This document shows positions 42,398-53,100 of a DNA stretch of 64,000 nt, piece after piece; position 1 is the stretch's first letter, and every line of letters starts with the position of its first letter. The DNA comes from Hoyosella levis. GTDB taxonomy: Bacteria; Actinomycetota; Actinomycetes; Mycobacteriales; Mycobacteriaceae. Under the pieces are notes generated by a model. It saw only the letters and a list, made by a program, of their open reading frames with translations, did not search any database and was not told the DNA's origin. Position numbers and translations under genes: made by a program. The stretch is from NCBI RefSeq assembly GCF_026008515.1, contig NZ_BQYM01000001.1, positions 186,001 to 250,000 on the forward strand, written 5' to 3'.

Positions 42398-43555
42398 CTA
42401 CTCCGGTGCGGCGGGCAGCGTCGCGGTGACGCGCCATCCATCGCCCGGCAGCTCCTCGGTGCACAGCTTCCCGCCGAGGACCGCGACGCGCTCGCGCATG
42501 CCCACGATGCCGTTGCCGCTGCCGTGCCCCTGGCGCGCGATGCCATTGCCACCTTGATCGGTGACCGAGACAGTGACCTCCTCGTGGGCGCGCTCGACGA
42601 CAACGGTGGCCCTGGCGCCGTCCCCGGCGTGGCGGAGGACGTTGGTCAGCGATTCCTGCACGATCCGCTTGATGCCGAGTCCGAGCGCGGGGGCGAGCGC
42701 GTCGACATCCCCGGTGATCTCGAGCTCGACAGGCAGGCCAGCGTCGCGCATCAAGGCGGCGGTGCGAGCGAGGCCAGCGGTGCCGTAGTCGAGGACCTCG
42801 TTGGTGGTGGTCTCGTCGCGCAGCAGGGCCAGGGTGCGGCGCAGCTCGGTGAGCGCTTCCCGCCCCGTCGAGGCGACGGTGCGCAACGCTTTCTCCGCTA
42901 CATCGGGATTGCTGCGCACCGCATAGGAGGCGCCCTCGGCCTGCACGATCATCACGCTCACCGAATGAGCAACCACATCATGCAGCTCGCGGGCGATGCG
43001 GGTGCGCTCGGCAGCGACGGCATCCTCCGCGCGCCGGTCCCGATCCGTCTCGGCGATCTCCAGGCGCGCCGCGATCTCCTCGTGGTGGCGGTGGCGGACC
43101 GAGACGATCTCCGCGACAGCCCAGGCCAGCAGGTAGAAGCCAGCGAGGTAGAAAACGGTCTCCGGCATCTCGTAGCCGAGCCAGATGATCTTCACGGCGG
43201 TATCCGCGCCGAGGCACAGCAGGTAGATCGCGGCGATCCAGCGGCGGGAATGCACCACCAGCGAGTACAGCGCCACGATCAGCAGCAGGCCCGCGGGATG
43301 GCCCACCCAGTCATTGTCGAACCGCGCGAGCACCAACGACGAGACGATGGAGACAAGCAGGATCGCGTAGGCGGAGGCAGTGGGCGCCGTGCGGCGCAGC
43401 ACGGTCGGCGCGCACAGCAGCACACCGAGTGCGAGGAACACGGCCGGATCGTCGCTGCGCTGCGCGGCGAGCGCCTCGAACATCACGAACACGAGTGCGA
43501 GCAGCCCGTCGGCGAACCTCGGCTCGTCCCGGATCCAGCGAGTGATGCGCTCCAC
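42398..43555 (-). CDS. DesK-type sensor histidine kinase
   Basis: A 385-residue membrane kinase. About five to six transmembrane helices occupy residues 15-150, with no large external sensor domain. HisKA_3 dimerisation domain with phosphoacceptor H192 (ARELHDVVAHSVSVMIVQA), then the ATP-binding domain with GNGIVGMRER. The GTG at 43555 follows a TAGGCT -10 by 8 bp and gives the normal length; the upstream frame is non-coding. It is divergent from a small membrane protein over 49 bp. Confidence 0.92.
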   Translation of the reverse strand: MERITRWIRDEPRFADGLLALVFVMFEALAAQRSDDPAVFLALGVLLCAPTVLRRTAPTASAYAILLVSIVSSLVLARFDNDWVGHPAGLLLIVALYSLVVHSRRWIAAIYLLCLGADTAVKIIWLGYEMPETVFYLAGFYLLAWAVAEIVSVRHRHHEEIAARLEIAETDRDRRAEDAVAAERTRIARELHDVVAHSVSVMIVQAEGASYAVRSNPDVAEKALRTVASTGREALTELRRTLALLRDETTTNEVLDYGTAGLARTAALMRDAGLPVELEITGDVDALAPALGLGIKRIVQESLTNVLRHAGDGARATVVVERAHEEVTVSVTDQGGNGIARQGHGSGNGIVGMRERVAVLGGKLCTEELPGDGWRVTATLPAAPE

Positions 43556-43563
43556 GGTCAGAC

Positions 43564-43569
43564 AGCCTA
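43564..43569 (-). promoter_or_regulatory. -10 element (TAGGCT) for the sensor kinase gene
   Basis: TAGGCT on the minus strand, 8 bp from the GTG, consistent with a leaderless or near-leaderless transcript. No -35 match. Confidence 0.4.
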
Positions 43570-43604
43570 GGCGCCCATGCCGTGCGGTCGCCATACTGGG
43601 CGTC

Positions 43605-43934
43605 ATGGATGCCGCTCGCCTCTCCCCCGTCGCATGCCCCGCCGTGCCGTCGCCAGAGCGGTTCACGCGCACCGAGCAGAAGTTCCTGGGCCTCGTGGCG
43701 ATCGCTCTGGTCGTCCTCGGGGCGATGGTGGCGCTCCGGAATGTTGGCTGGCTGGGCGGCGAGACCACTGTAGGGACCCTGACCTCCGCGATCGGCTACA
43801 TCGGCCTCGGCGCGGGCACCTGGGCACGGGCCATCGCGCGCCGCCGTGGACTGATCTGCAACTCCGTGTGGGTGGGATTCGCCGTGGCGCTCGCGATCTG
43901 GGGCACGGGGACGGTTGTTCTCGCGGTGGTGTAG
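43605..43934 (+). CDS. Small three-helix membrane protein
   Basis: A 109-residue protein with hydrophobic segments at about residues 26-44, 56-74 and 88-108, and a Pro-rich N-terminus. No family recognised. It is divergent from the histidine kinase gene; a CATACT sequence 7 bp before the ATG could be its -10. It is followed by the tandem and palindromic repeats at 44.0 kb. Confidence 0.65.
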   Translation: MDAARLSPVACPAVPSPERFTRTEQKFLGLVAIALVVLGAMVALRNVGWLGGETTVGTLTSAIGYIGLGAGTWARAIARRRGLICNSVWVGFAVALAIWGTGTVVLAVV

Positions 43935-43960
43935 GTGGGGTGGGGGGTTTCGGGGCGCTT

Positions 43961-44018
43961 GCCGCACGGGGCCCCGCGAGTGTGCACAAGCCGCACGGGG
44001 CCCCGCGAGTGTGCACAA
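43961..44018. repeat. 29-bp tandem duplication
   Basis: Two perfect 29-bp copies, 43961-43989 and 43990-44018, beginning GCCGCACGGGG. The second copy runs into the palindromic repeat at 44003, so the left arm of that palindrome is duplicated. Confidence 0.9.
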
Positions 44019-44065
44019 AACGACAGACCCAGGGCGAAATCGTGTCGTTTTTCGCACACTCGCGG
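44003..44065. repeat. Dispersed palindromic repeat, copy A
   Basis: Outer arms CCGCGAGTGTGC (44003-44014) and GCACACTCGCGG (44054-44065) with inner AACGAC/GTCGTT pairing. It shares arms and core with copies at 55.3, 60.7 and 62.9 kb. It lies between a membrane-protein gene and tldD, both on the plus strand. Confidence 0.8.
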
Positions 44066-44156
44066 CCCCGCCACGCAGCACACTCGCGAGGCCGGCTGAA
44101 CACACGCCCCGCACCCCCTCCCCGCCGCGCCACTGGTAGCGCACCCACACTGCGGC

Positions 44157-44162
44157 TAGCCT
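44157..44162 (+). promoter_or_regulatory. -10 element (TAGCCT) for tldD
   Basis: TAGCCT followed by exactly 7 bp and the GTG of tldD, as in leaderless actinobacterial transcripts. Confidence 0.45.
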
Positions 44163-44169
44163 CGCAGGG

Positions 44170-45683
<1,514 letters not shown>

Positions 45684-45687
<4 letters not shown>

Positions 45688-47075
45688 TCGCCGCGCAGGA
45701 GTTGATCGAGCAGGTGCTTGCCGTCTCGATGGCCGACGATGTGGCCGTGATCGTCTCGGACGTCTCCGAGGCTTCGCTGCGGTGGGCGAACAGCTCGATG
45801 ACCACCAATGGCTCCTCGCTATACCGGGAGTGGTCGGTGGTGTCGTTCATCGCGGGCACCGGGGGCGTCTCGGTGGGCGTGGTCGATAGCGCGAGCGTGG
45901 ACGCGGGCGATATCGCCGATGTGGTGCGGGCAAGCGAGGAGACAGCGCGCGCGGCCGCGCCCTCGACCGAGGCGATGCCGCTGGTGCCCGGCGAGCAGCC
46001 TGATGGCGAAACCGATAGCGCCGACTGGACCAAGCCTGCCGCGACTACCTCGATCGAGGTGTTCGGTGGCCTCGTCGCTCCCCTCTCCGCTGCATTCGAT
46101 GGTCCCGACCGGTTGTTCGGGTTCGCGCATCACGTGGTACGCACTACCTGGCTGGGCACCAGCGCGGGCCTGCACCGCCGCTGGGTGCAGCACACCGGGT
46201 CCATCGAGATCAATGGCAAGCGCGATCATGGCACGCATGTGGCCAGTGCCTGGGCGGGCGCCGGGACGACCGATTTCCGCGACGTCGATGCCGATGCGTT
46301 GCTGCGCGAGCTTGACCGGCGGCTCGGCTGGGCGCGTCACCGCGTGGAGCTGCCCGCGGGGCGCTACGAGGTGATCCTGCCGCCCTCCGCGGCGGCGGAC
46401 CTGATGATCCCGCTGCTGTGGTCCTTGAGCGGCCGCAGCGCGCACGAGGGCCGCTCTGCGTTCTCCCGTCCAGGCGGCGGCACTCGCGTCGGCGAGCAGA
46501 TCGCGGCACTGCCGCTGGCGCTGCGCACCGATCCGCGCGCCGAGGGAATCGAGGCCATCCCGTTCGTGGCGACCTCATCGTCATCCGAGGACGTGTCGGT
46601 GTTCGACAATGGGTTGCCCATCGAGGCGGTCGAGTGGATTGCCGACGGCAAGCTCGCGGCACTGCCCTATAGCCGGGCCGGAGCGGCACAGCATGTCGCC
46701 TTGCCGGCGCAGGCCGCGCACAACCTCGAGCTCTCTGGGGGCTCGGAGGCGACGATCGAGGACATGGTGCGCGCCACCAAGCGAGGGCTGCTGCTGACCT
46801 GCTTGTGGTACATCCGGGAGGTCGATCCGGCGACGGTGCTGCTCACCGGCCTGACCCGCGATGGTGTCTACCTGATCGAGGATGGCGAGATCGTGGGCGA
46901 GGTGAACAACTTCCGCTTCAACGAGAGTCCGATCAGCCTGCTCGGGCGTGCTGCCGAGGCGGGGGCGAGCGAGAGGACCTTGCCGCGCGAATGGGCGGAC
47001 TGGTTCACCCGCGCGATCATGCCGCCGCTGCGCATCCCGGATTTCCACATGTCGTCAGTGAGCCAGGCCACCTGA
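45684..47075 (+). CDS. tldE: TldE/PmbA protease partner subunit
   Basis: A 463-residue PmbA-family protein, the non-metal-binding partner of TldD. It shares the TldD fold but lacks the HExxxH motif. The ATG at 45684 overlaps the tldD stop (ATGA), so both are made in equal amounts. A structured hairpin follows 53 bp after the stop. Confidence 0.92.
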
Positions 47076-47127
47076 TCGTGTAGCAAAGACCTTCTGGAGC
47101 AGTCCCGCTCAGTGGACAGGCGGGCGT

Positions 47128-47162
47128 GCGAGCAGGAAGTTCCCGGAAGCCGGGCTGCTCGC
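47128..47162 (+). terminator. Terminator hairpin after tldE
   Basis: GCGAGCAG (47128-47135) pairs with CTGCTCGC (47155-47162) and CCCGG (47142-47146) with CCGGG (47150-47154), giving a two-part stem with a 3-nt loop. It follows tldE at the expected distance. Confidence 0.6.
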
Positions 47163-47288
47163 CGGGATCTGTTGGTGGTCAACCGCTCCCCTGCTCCTGC
47201 GGCCGCGCGCCCGCTTTGCCCAGACATTGCTCGTAACAAGCATGCCTTTCGAATGTCACTTTGGCCCGATACATTTTTTGCAGGCCTT

Positions 47289-47318
47289 TACTACCACCAC
47301 GATTACTACCACCACGAT
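47289..47318. repeat. 15-bp tandem repeat
   Basis: TACTACCACCACGAT is repeated twice without interruption, 19 bp before the ATG of the small exported peptide. The base composition (A/T and CCACC rich) differs from the surroundings. If the upstream in-frame ATG at 47253 were used it would encode YYHHDYYHHD. Confidence 0.85.
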
Positions 47319-47336
47319 CCGGAAAGGCAGGTGGCC

Positions 47337-47531
47337 ATGACAGGGACAGCAGCAGCGCTCCGCTACGCCGCCGTCGCCGCCGGTTCCGCGGTTGCCCTCG
47401 CGGCCGCCGTGCTCACCCCGCTCGGCACCCAGGCCAGCCTGCCCGATCCCCCGGCCCATGCGCAGGTAGCCAATGCTGCGGGTGCTGATTCCGGCGGTGC
47501 TGTCGCCAGCGCCCACCTGGGCACCAGATAA
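47337..47531 (+). CDS. Small exported or membrane-anchored peptide, 64 residues
   Basis: Reads MTGTAAALRYAAVAAGSAVA then ALAAAVLTPLG and a polar Ala/Gly-rich tail (PAHAQVANAAGADSGG). A charged start, a hydrophobic core of about 25 residues and small residues after it fit a signal peptide or a single anchor. GGAAAGG precedes the ATG by about 9 bp. An in-frame ATG at 47253 would add 28 residues including YYHHDYYHHD. Family unknown. It follows tldDE but is separated from them by a hairpin. Confidence 0.5.
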   Translation: MTGTAAALRYAAVAAGSAVALAAAVLTPLGTQASLPDPPAHAQVANAAGADSGGAVASAHLGTR

Positions 47532-47558
47532 CTCCAGTGGGCGCTCAGCGATGCCGCT

Positions 47559-47643
47559 CCTGCCACCCATAGTTGCTTCCTGCCACCATCACCGGCAGCT
47601 GCCACCAAAATCTCAGTGGCAGCTGGTGCGGATGGGTGGCAGG
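47559..47643. terminator. Nested inverted repeats between convergent genes
   Basis: Outer arms CCTGCCACCCAT (47559-47570) and ATGGGTGGCAGG (47632-47643), inner arms CAGCTGCCAC (47596-47605) and GTGGCAGCTG (47616-47625), both perfect. CTGCCACC occurs four times in the region. It lies between the small-peptide gene and the convergent PPOX gene and may end both transcripts. Confidence 0.6.
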
Positions 47644-47671
47644 TACTGGCTTGCGGTAGCAGATCCCAGCG

Positions 47672-48052
47672 CTAGACCAGCTCAAGGGCAATGCCGATCG
47701 TGCCGCGCCGCCCGCGCCGCAGCAGGCTCCCCTTGACGAGGAGCTTCCCGAGGACCCCGTACTTCTCGGCGATGAGGCGGCGAGCAAGCTCGGTGCCATC
47801 CTGGTCAAGGATCTCGGCGCGCGCCTCGACCGCGTCGCCGCTGGGCTTGCCACGCGCTCCGCAAACCGCGATGGTGACGCGCGGGTCCCGCCCGATGCGC
47901 TTGACCTTGTAGGAACTGGTCTCGGTCCACACCAGCAGCCGGTCGCCGTCGGCAGCCACCCACAGGGGCGTGCCCACTGGATTGCCATCCTTGCGGAAGC
48001 TATTCAGCAGCACATACTTCGCCGCAGCGAGATCGTCGAACGTCGGAGCCAT
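47672..48052 (-). CDS. PPOX-class (F420-type) split-barrel oxidoreductase
   Basis: A 126-residue flavin/deazaflavin-binding protein of the pyridoxamine-phosphate-oxidase-like superfamily. The pattern KYVLLNSFRKDGNPVGTPLW, then LLVWTETSSYKVKRIGRDPRV, is typical of the actinobacterial PPOX-class F420-dependent family. Substrate unknown. It begins 17 bp after the MsiK-like ATPase gene ends, so the two are probably co-transcribed. Confidence 0.85.
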   Translation of the reverse strand: MAPTFDDLAAAKYVLLNSFRKDGNPVGTPLWVAADGDRLLVWTETSSYKVKRIGRDPRVTIAVCGARGKPSGDAVEARAEILDQDGTELARRLIAEKYGVLGKLLVKGSLLRRGRRGTIGIALELV

Positions 48053-48069
48053 GCGCACAGCGTATCCCG

Positions 48070-49146
48070 CTACCGGGGCAGTCGCTCGCCATCGCCGCGC
48101 GGGGCGAACAAGTGAACGTTGCCAGCATCGATCGTGACGTGGATCGTCTCGCCCTTGCGCGGCGGGCTCCGCCAGTCCACGCGCGCCACGATGTCCTGCT
48201 CCGCCCCCGCGATCTCGGCCCGTCCGTAGATGAAGGCCTCGGAACCAAGCTCCTCGACGACATCGACCTCCATGCTCAGCCCCTCGTCGCCAACAGCGAG
48301 GTGCTCGGGCCGAATGCCGACCACGACTTCCGTGCCCGCTATGGCAGCAGCGTCGCGGATGAGCTGGATCACAGCATCCCCGATGCGCACGGCATCCCCC
48401 TCGAGCGGGACCGTGTAGAGGTTCATGGCGGGCGATCCGATGAACCCGGCGACAAACACGTTGGCAGGATTGCGGTAGAGCTCGCGCGGGTTGTCGCATT
48501 GCTGCAGCACGCCGTGGTTGAGAACGGCCACCCGGTCCCCCATCGTCATGGCCTCCACCTGGTCGTGGGTGACATACACGGTGGTAGTGCCGAGACGCCG
48601 CTGCAGCTGGGCGATCTGCGTGCGGGTCTGCACGCGCAGCTTCGCATCGAGGTTCGACAGCGGCTCGTCCATCAGGAAGACCTGCGGCTGGCGGACGATC
48701 GCCCGGCCCATCGCGACTCGCTGCCGCTGCCCGCCCGAGAGCGCCTTCGGCTTGCGGTCGAGGAAATCGGCGAGGCCGAGCAGGTCCGCGGCCGCGGCGA
48801 CGCGCTCGCGGATCTCCGCCTTGGGCGTCTTGGCGAGCTTGAGGGAGAAGCCCATGTTCTCGCCCACCGTCATGTGCGGGTAGAGGGCGTAGTTCTGGAA
48901 CACCATGGCGATGTCCCGGTCCTTCGGGTCGAGGTGGGTGACATCCTTCTCGCCGATGCGGATGTGGCCACCATCGACGTCCTCGAGGCCGGCGAGCATC
49001 CGCAGGCTCGTGGATTTCCCGCAGCCGGACGGGCCGACGAGGACGAGGAACTCGCCGTCCTCGATGTGCAGGTCGAGCTGATCGACAGCGGGGGTGGTGG
49101 AGCCGGGATAGATGCGGGTGATCTTGTCGAAGGTGATCGGGGCCAT
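48070..49146 (-). CDS. Orphan sugar ABC transporter ATPase (MsiK/UgpC-like)
   Basis: A 358-residue ATPase of the MalK/UgpC/MsiK type. Walker A GPSGCGKST at residues 38-46, signature ALSGGQRQRV, Walker B and D-loop MDEPLSNLDAKLR, then a TOBE/OB domain (about 240-358) with VGIRPEHL. No binding protein or permease gene is adjacent. In Streptomyces one such orphan ATPase, MsiK, energises several sugar importers; the isolated position and close match suggest the same role. ATG 49146 is preferred; a GTG seven codons upstream is also open. Confidence 0.88.
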   Translation of the reverse strand: MAPITFDKITRIYPGSTTPAVDQLDLHIEDGEFLVLVGPSGCGKSTSLRMLAGLEDVDGGHIRIGEKDVTHLDPKDRDIAMVFQNYALYPHMTVGENMGFSLKLAKTPKAEIRERVAAAADLLGLADFLDRKPKALSGGQRQRVAMGRAIVRQPQVFLMDEPLSNLDAKLRVQTRTQIAQLQRRLGTTTVYVTHDQVEAMTMGDRVAVLNHGVLQQCDNPRELYRNPANVFVAGFIGSPAMNLYTVPLEGDAVRIGDAVIQLIRDAAAIAGTEVVVGIRPEHLAVGDEGLSMEVDVVEELGSEAFIYGRAEIAGAEQDIVARVDWRSPPRKGETIHVTIDAGNVHLFAPRGDGERLPR

Positions 49147-49289
49147 GCGCTGTGGTGTTCCCTTCACCGGCAGGAACGTGCCGGACGATCCGAGTGCGGG
49201 GAATGGTCGTGGACGACACTAGACGAGCCTGGCGGCCATGCCGGGGTTTTCGCCGCGCGGGGTGTCCCAAGCGTTACTGTGCCCAGGAC

Positions 49290-50129
49290 CTACTGGTCGG
49301 GCTCCTCGCGGGAGAAGCGGGATGCCGCGGCGATCAGCTCGGGCGGCGGCTCGATGCCGGTATAGCGGATGAACTGCTCGGCAGCCTGCAGGGCGATCAC
49401 CTCGGTGCCGGGGATGGCGGTGACGCCGTGGGTGTCGGCGAGCTCGAGCAACTCGGTGCGGGCGGGCATCGCGATCACGTCCAGCACCCAGTCCGCGGCC
49501 GAGACCTGCTCGGCGGTGAAGGGCAGGCCCGGCTGGTGGTCCATGCCGATGGGCGTGGCGTTGATGAGCAGCCCTGCCTGCTGGCCGGAGGTGCTGGCCC
49601 AGCCGTAGCCGTAGGTCTTCGCGAGGGCAGCGCCGGTGGACTCGTTGCGGGCCACGATGGTGACGTCGGCGAATCCGCTGTCGCGCAGGGCGGCGGTGAC
49701 GGCCTTGGCCATGCCCCCGCTGCCGCGCACGAGGACCGGGGTGCTCGCGGGGATCTGGTTGCTGGCGAGCAGCGCGCGGATGGCGAGGTAGTCGGTGTTG
49801 AAGCCGGTGAGGGTGCCGTGGTCATTGACGATCGTGTTCACGGAGCTGATCGCGGCGGCGGAATCATCGATCGCATCGAGCAGCGGGATCACCGCCTCCT
49901 TGAACGGCATGGAGATGCTGCAGCCGCGGATGCCGAGCGCCCGCACGCCGCCGATGGCAGCGGTGATGTCCTCGGTGGTGAAAGCCTTGTACACATAGTC
50001 GAGACCGAGCTGCCGGTACAGGAAGTTATGGAACCGGGTGCCGATGTTGCTGGGCCGCGCGGCGAGCGAGATGCATAGCGTGGTGTCACGGGTGGGCAGG
50101 AATGCCTCGACGGTGCTGGCATCATGCAT
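49290..50129 (-). CDS. Shikimate dehydrogenase-like protein
   Basis: A 279-residue protein of the AroE/quinate-shikimate dehydrogenase superfamily. Catalytic Lys77 is in SISMPFKEAV and Asp113 in GFNTDY; the nucleotide-binding loop is LVRGSGGMAKAV, differing from the GAGGA of housekeeping AroE. The N-terminus (LCISLAARPSNIGTRFHNFL) also departs from AroE. It is likely a paralogous SDH-like enzyme of unknown substrate. Its ATG overlaps the cobN stop by 8 bp, an unexpected coupling to cobalamin synthesis. Confidence 0.85.
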   Translation of the reverse strand: MHDASTVEAFLPTRDTTLCISLAARPSNIGTRFHNFLYRQLGLDYVYKAFTTEDITAAIGGVRALGIRGCSISMPFKEAVIPLLDAIDDSAAAISSVNTIVNDHGTLTGFNTDYLAIRALLASNQIPASTPVLVRGSGGMAKAVTAALRDSGFADVTIVARNESTGAALAKTYGYGWASTSGQQAGLLINATPIGMDHQPGLPFTAEQVSAADWVLDVIAMPARTELLELADTHGVTAIPGTEVIALQAAEQFIRYTGIEPPPELIAAASRFSREEPDQ

Positions 50130-53100
50130 GGGCGCTGTCCCCTTCGAGGTTGCCCTCGCTGCGCAGGTAGGCATCCTTGAGCGCGGCGAGCGTGGCCGGG
50201 TCCGGCTTGGCCCACAGGCCGCGCTGCGCCGCCTCGAGCAGCCGCTCGGAGATGCCGTGCAGCGCCCACGGGTTGGATTGGTCGAAGAACTCCCGGTTCG
50301 TCTCGTCGAATACATAGTTGCTGGTGAGCTGCTCGTACATCCAGTCGTCCATGACGCCAGCGGTGGCGTCGAGCCCGAACAGGTAGTCCACGGTGGCGGC
50401 CATCTCGAAGGCACCCTTGTAGCCGTGGCGGCGCATCGCCGACATCCAGCGGGGGTTGACCACGCGCGCCCGGAATACCCGCCGGGTCTCCTCGTTGAGG
50501 GTGCGGGTGCGCACCGATTCTGGACGAGTGCTGTCGCCGACATACGCCTCGGGGTCGGTGCCGGTGAGGGCGCGGACGGTGGCGACCATGCCGCCGTGGT
50601 ACTGGAAGTAGTCGTCGGAGTCCGCGATGTCATGCTCGCGGGTGTCGATGTTCTTCACCGCCACGCTGATGCGCCGGTAGGCGTCGCGCATGTCATCCCC
50701 GGCGGGAATGCCGTCGAGCCCGCGGCCGTAGGCGTAGCCGCCCCAAGTAGTGTAGACCTCGGCGAGGTCGGCGTCGGTGCGCCAGTTGCGGGCATCGATG
50801 AGCTGCAGCAGGCCCGCGCCGTAGGTGCCCGGCTTGGAACCGAAGATGCGCGTGGTGGCGCGCCGATGATCGCCGTGCCGCTCGAGGTCGGCCTGCACGT
50901 GCTTGCGCACATAGTTCTTCTTGCGTGGCTCCTCGAGGTCGGCGACCATGCGCACCGCATCGTCGAGCAGCGCGAGCACGTGGGGGAAGGCGTCGCGGAA
51001 GAACCCGCTGATGCGCACAGTGACGTCGATGCGCGGGCGGCCTAGCTCCTCGAGCGGGATGACCTCGAGGGACCGGACCCGCCGCGAGGCCTCGTCCCAC
51101 ACCGGTCGCACCCCGAGAAGCGCGAAGACCTCGGCGATATCGTCGCCGGAGGTTCGCATCGCGGAGGTTCCCCACACGGAGATGCCGACGTTGCGTGGCC
51201 ACTCGCCGTGATCGGCCTGGTAGCGAGCCAGCAGCGACTCCGCCATGGCCTGCCCGGTCTCCCAGGCGAGCTGCGAGGGGATCGCCTTCGGATCGACGGA
51301 GTAGAAGTTGCGCCCGGTGGGCAGCACGTTGATCAGCCCCCGCAGCGGGGAGCCGCTCGGTCCGGCGGGTATGAAGCCACCGGCGAGGGCATGGAGGATG
51401 CGGGGGATCTCCTCGCGGGTCTCGCGCAGGCGCGGCACGATCTCCTCGCACGCGAACTGCAGGATCCGCGCCACCATCTCATCGTCGGTGAGCCTGCCGA
51501 TGTGCTTGGGCTTCCACTTGCGCTCGGCGAGCTCGCGCAGCATCTCGCGGGCCTGCTGCTCGATCTCGTCGACCCGCGCGCGCGCCTCGTCGCCATCCTC
51601 GCTGAGCCCGAGCGTCTCGCGCAGGCCAGGCACCGATTGCTCGCCGCCCCACATCTGCCGGGCCCGCAGCATCGCGAGGACGAGGTCGACCTCCTCGTCG
51701 CCGCGCGGGCGACGGCCCAGGATGTGCAGGCCGTCACGGATCTGCACGTCCTTGATCTCGCAGAGCCAGCCGTCGACGTGCATGAGCATGTCATCGAACT
51801 CGGTGTCATCGGGGCGCTGCTCGAGGCCGAGGTCGCTGTCCATGCGCGCGGCCTTCATGAGGGTCCAGATCTGCTGGCGGATCGCGGGCAGCTTGGCCGG
51901 GTCGAGCGCGGAGATGTTCGAGTGCTCGTCGAGGAGCTGCTCGAGCCGCTGGATGTCGCCGTAGGTCTCGGCGCGGGCCATCGGCGGGATGAGGTGATCG
52001 ACGAGCGTGGCGTGGATGCGCCGCTTGGCCTGGGTGCCCTCGCCGGGATCGTTGACGAGGAACGGATAGATGACTGGCATGTCACCGATCGCGGCGTCGG
52101 TGGCGCACTCGGCGGAGAGCCCCAGCGTCTTGCCGGGCAGCCACTCGAGGTTGCCGTGCTTTCCGAGGTGGATGAGCGCGTGCGCGCCGAACCCGCCATC
52201 CGCCTCTTTCGCGGCGAGCCAATGGTAGGCAGCGAGGTAGTGGTGGCTCGGCGGCAGATCGGGATCGTGGTAAATAGCCACGGGATTGGCCCCGAAGCCG
52301 CGCGGGGGCTGCACCATGATGACGAGGTTGCCGAACTGCATGGCCGCGACGACGATCTCGCCCTTCGGGTCCTGCGAGCGGTCGACGAAGAGCTCGCCGG
52401 GAGCTGGGCCCCAATGCTCCTCGACCGCCTCGCGCAGCGTCGCGGGCAGGGTCTTGAACCACTTGCGGTACTGCTTCGCGGGAACGCGCACCGGCCTGGC
52501 ACCGAGCTGCTCCTCGGTCAGCCAGTCCGGATCCTGGCCGCCCGCCGCGATCAGCGCATGGATCAGGGCATCGCCGTCCCGCTGGGCCAGGCCTGGAACC
52601 GCATCGGCACCATGCTCGGGCCCGATGTCATAGCCTTCCTCGCGCAGGGCCTGCAACAAGGAGATCGCGCTCGCGGGGGTGTCGAGCCCCACGGCGTTGC
52701 CGATCCGCGCATGCTTCGTCGGGTAGGCCGACAGCATCAGCACGACGCGCTTGCGATGGGGGCTGATGCGGCCGAGCCGCGCATGGTTGACCGCGATGCC
52801 CGCCACCCGCGCGGCGCGCTCGGGATCGGGCACATACGTCGAGAGGCCGTCGTCGTCGATCTCCTTGAACGAGAACGGCACCGTGATGATCCGCCCATCG
52901 AACTCCGGCACCGCCACCTGCGTGGCCACATCCAGCGGGGTCAGGCCGTCATCGCTGGCCTCCCACTGCGCGCGCGGAGAAGTCAGGCACAAGCCCTGCA
53001 GGATCGGGATATCGAGCGCGGCAAGCTCGGTGACGTCCCACGCCTCGTCGTCGCCGCCCGCCCCGGCCGAGGCTGGCTTGGTGCCCCCGGCCGCGAGCAC

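Noticed and set aside
47112-47336. Longer start for the small exported peptide from 47112
   Set aside because: It would run through a terminator-like hairpin, and the N-terminal part has no recognisable features; the ATG at 47337 has a ribosome site and a signal-like start.
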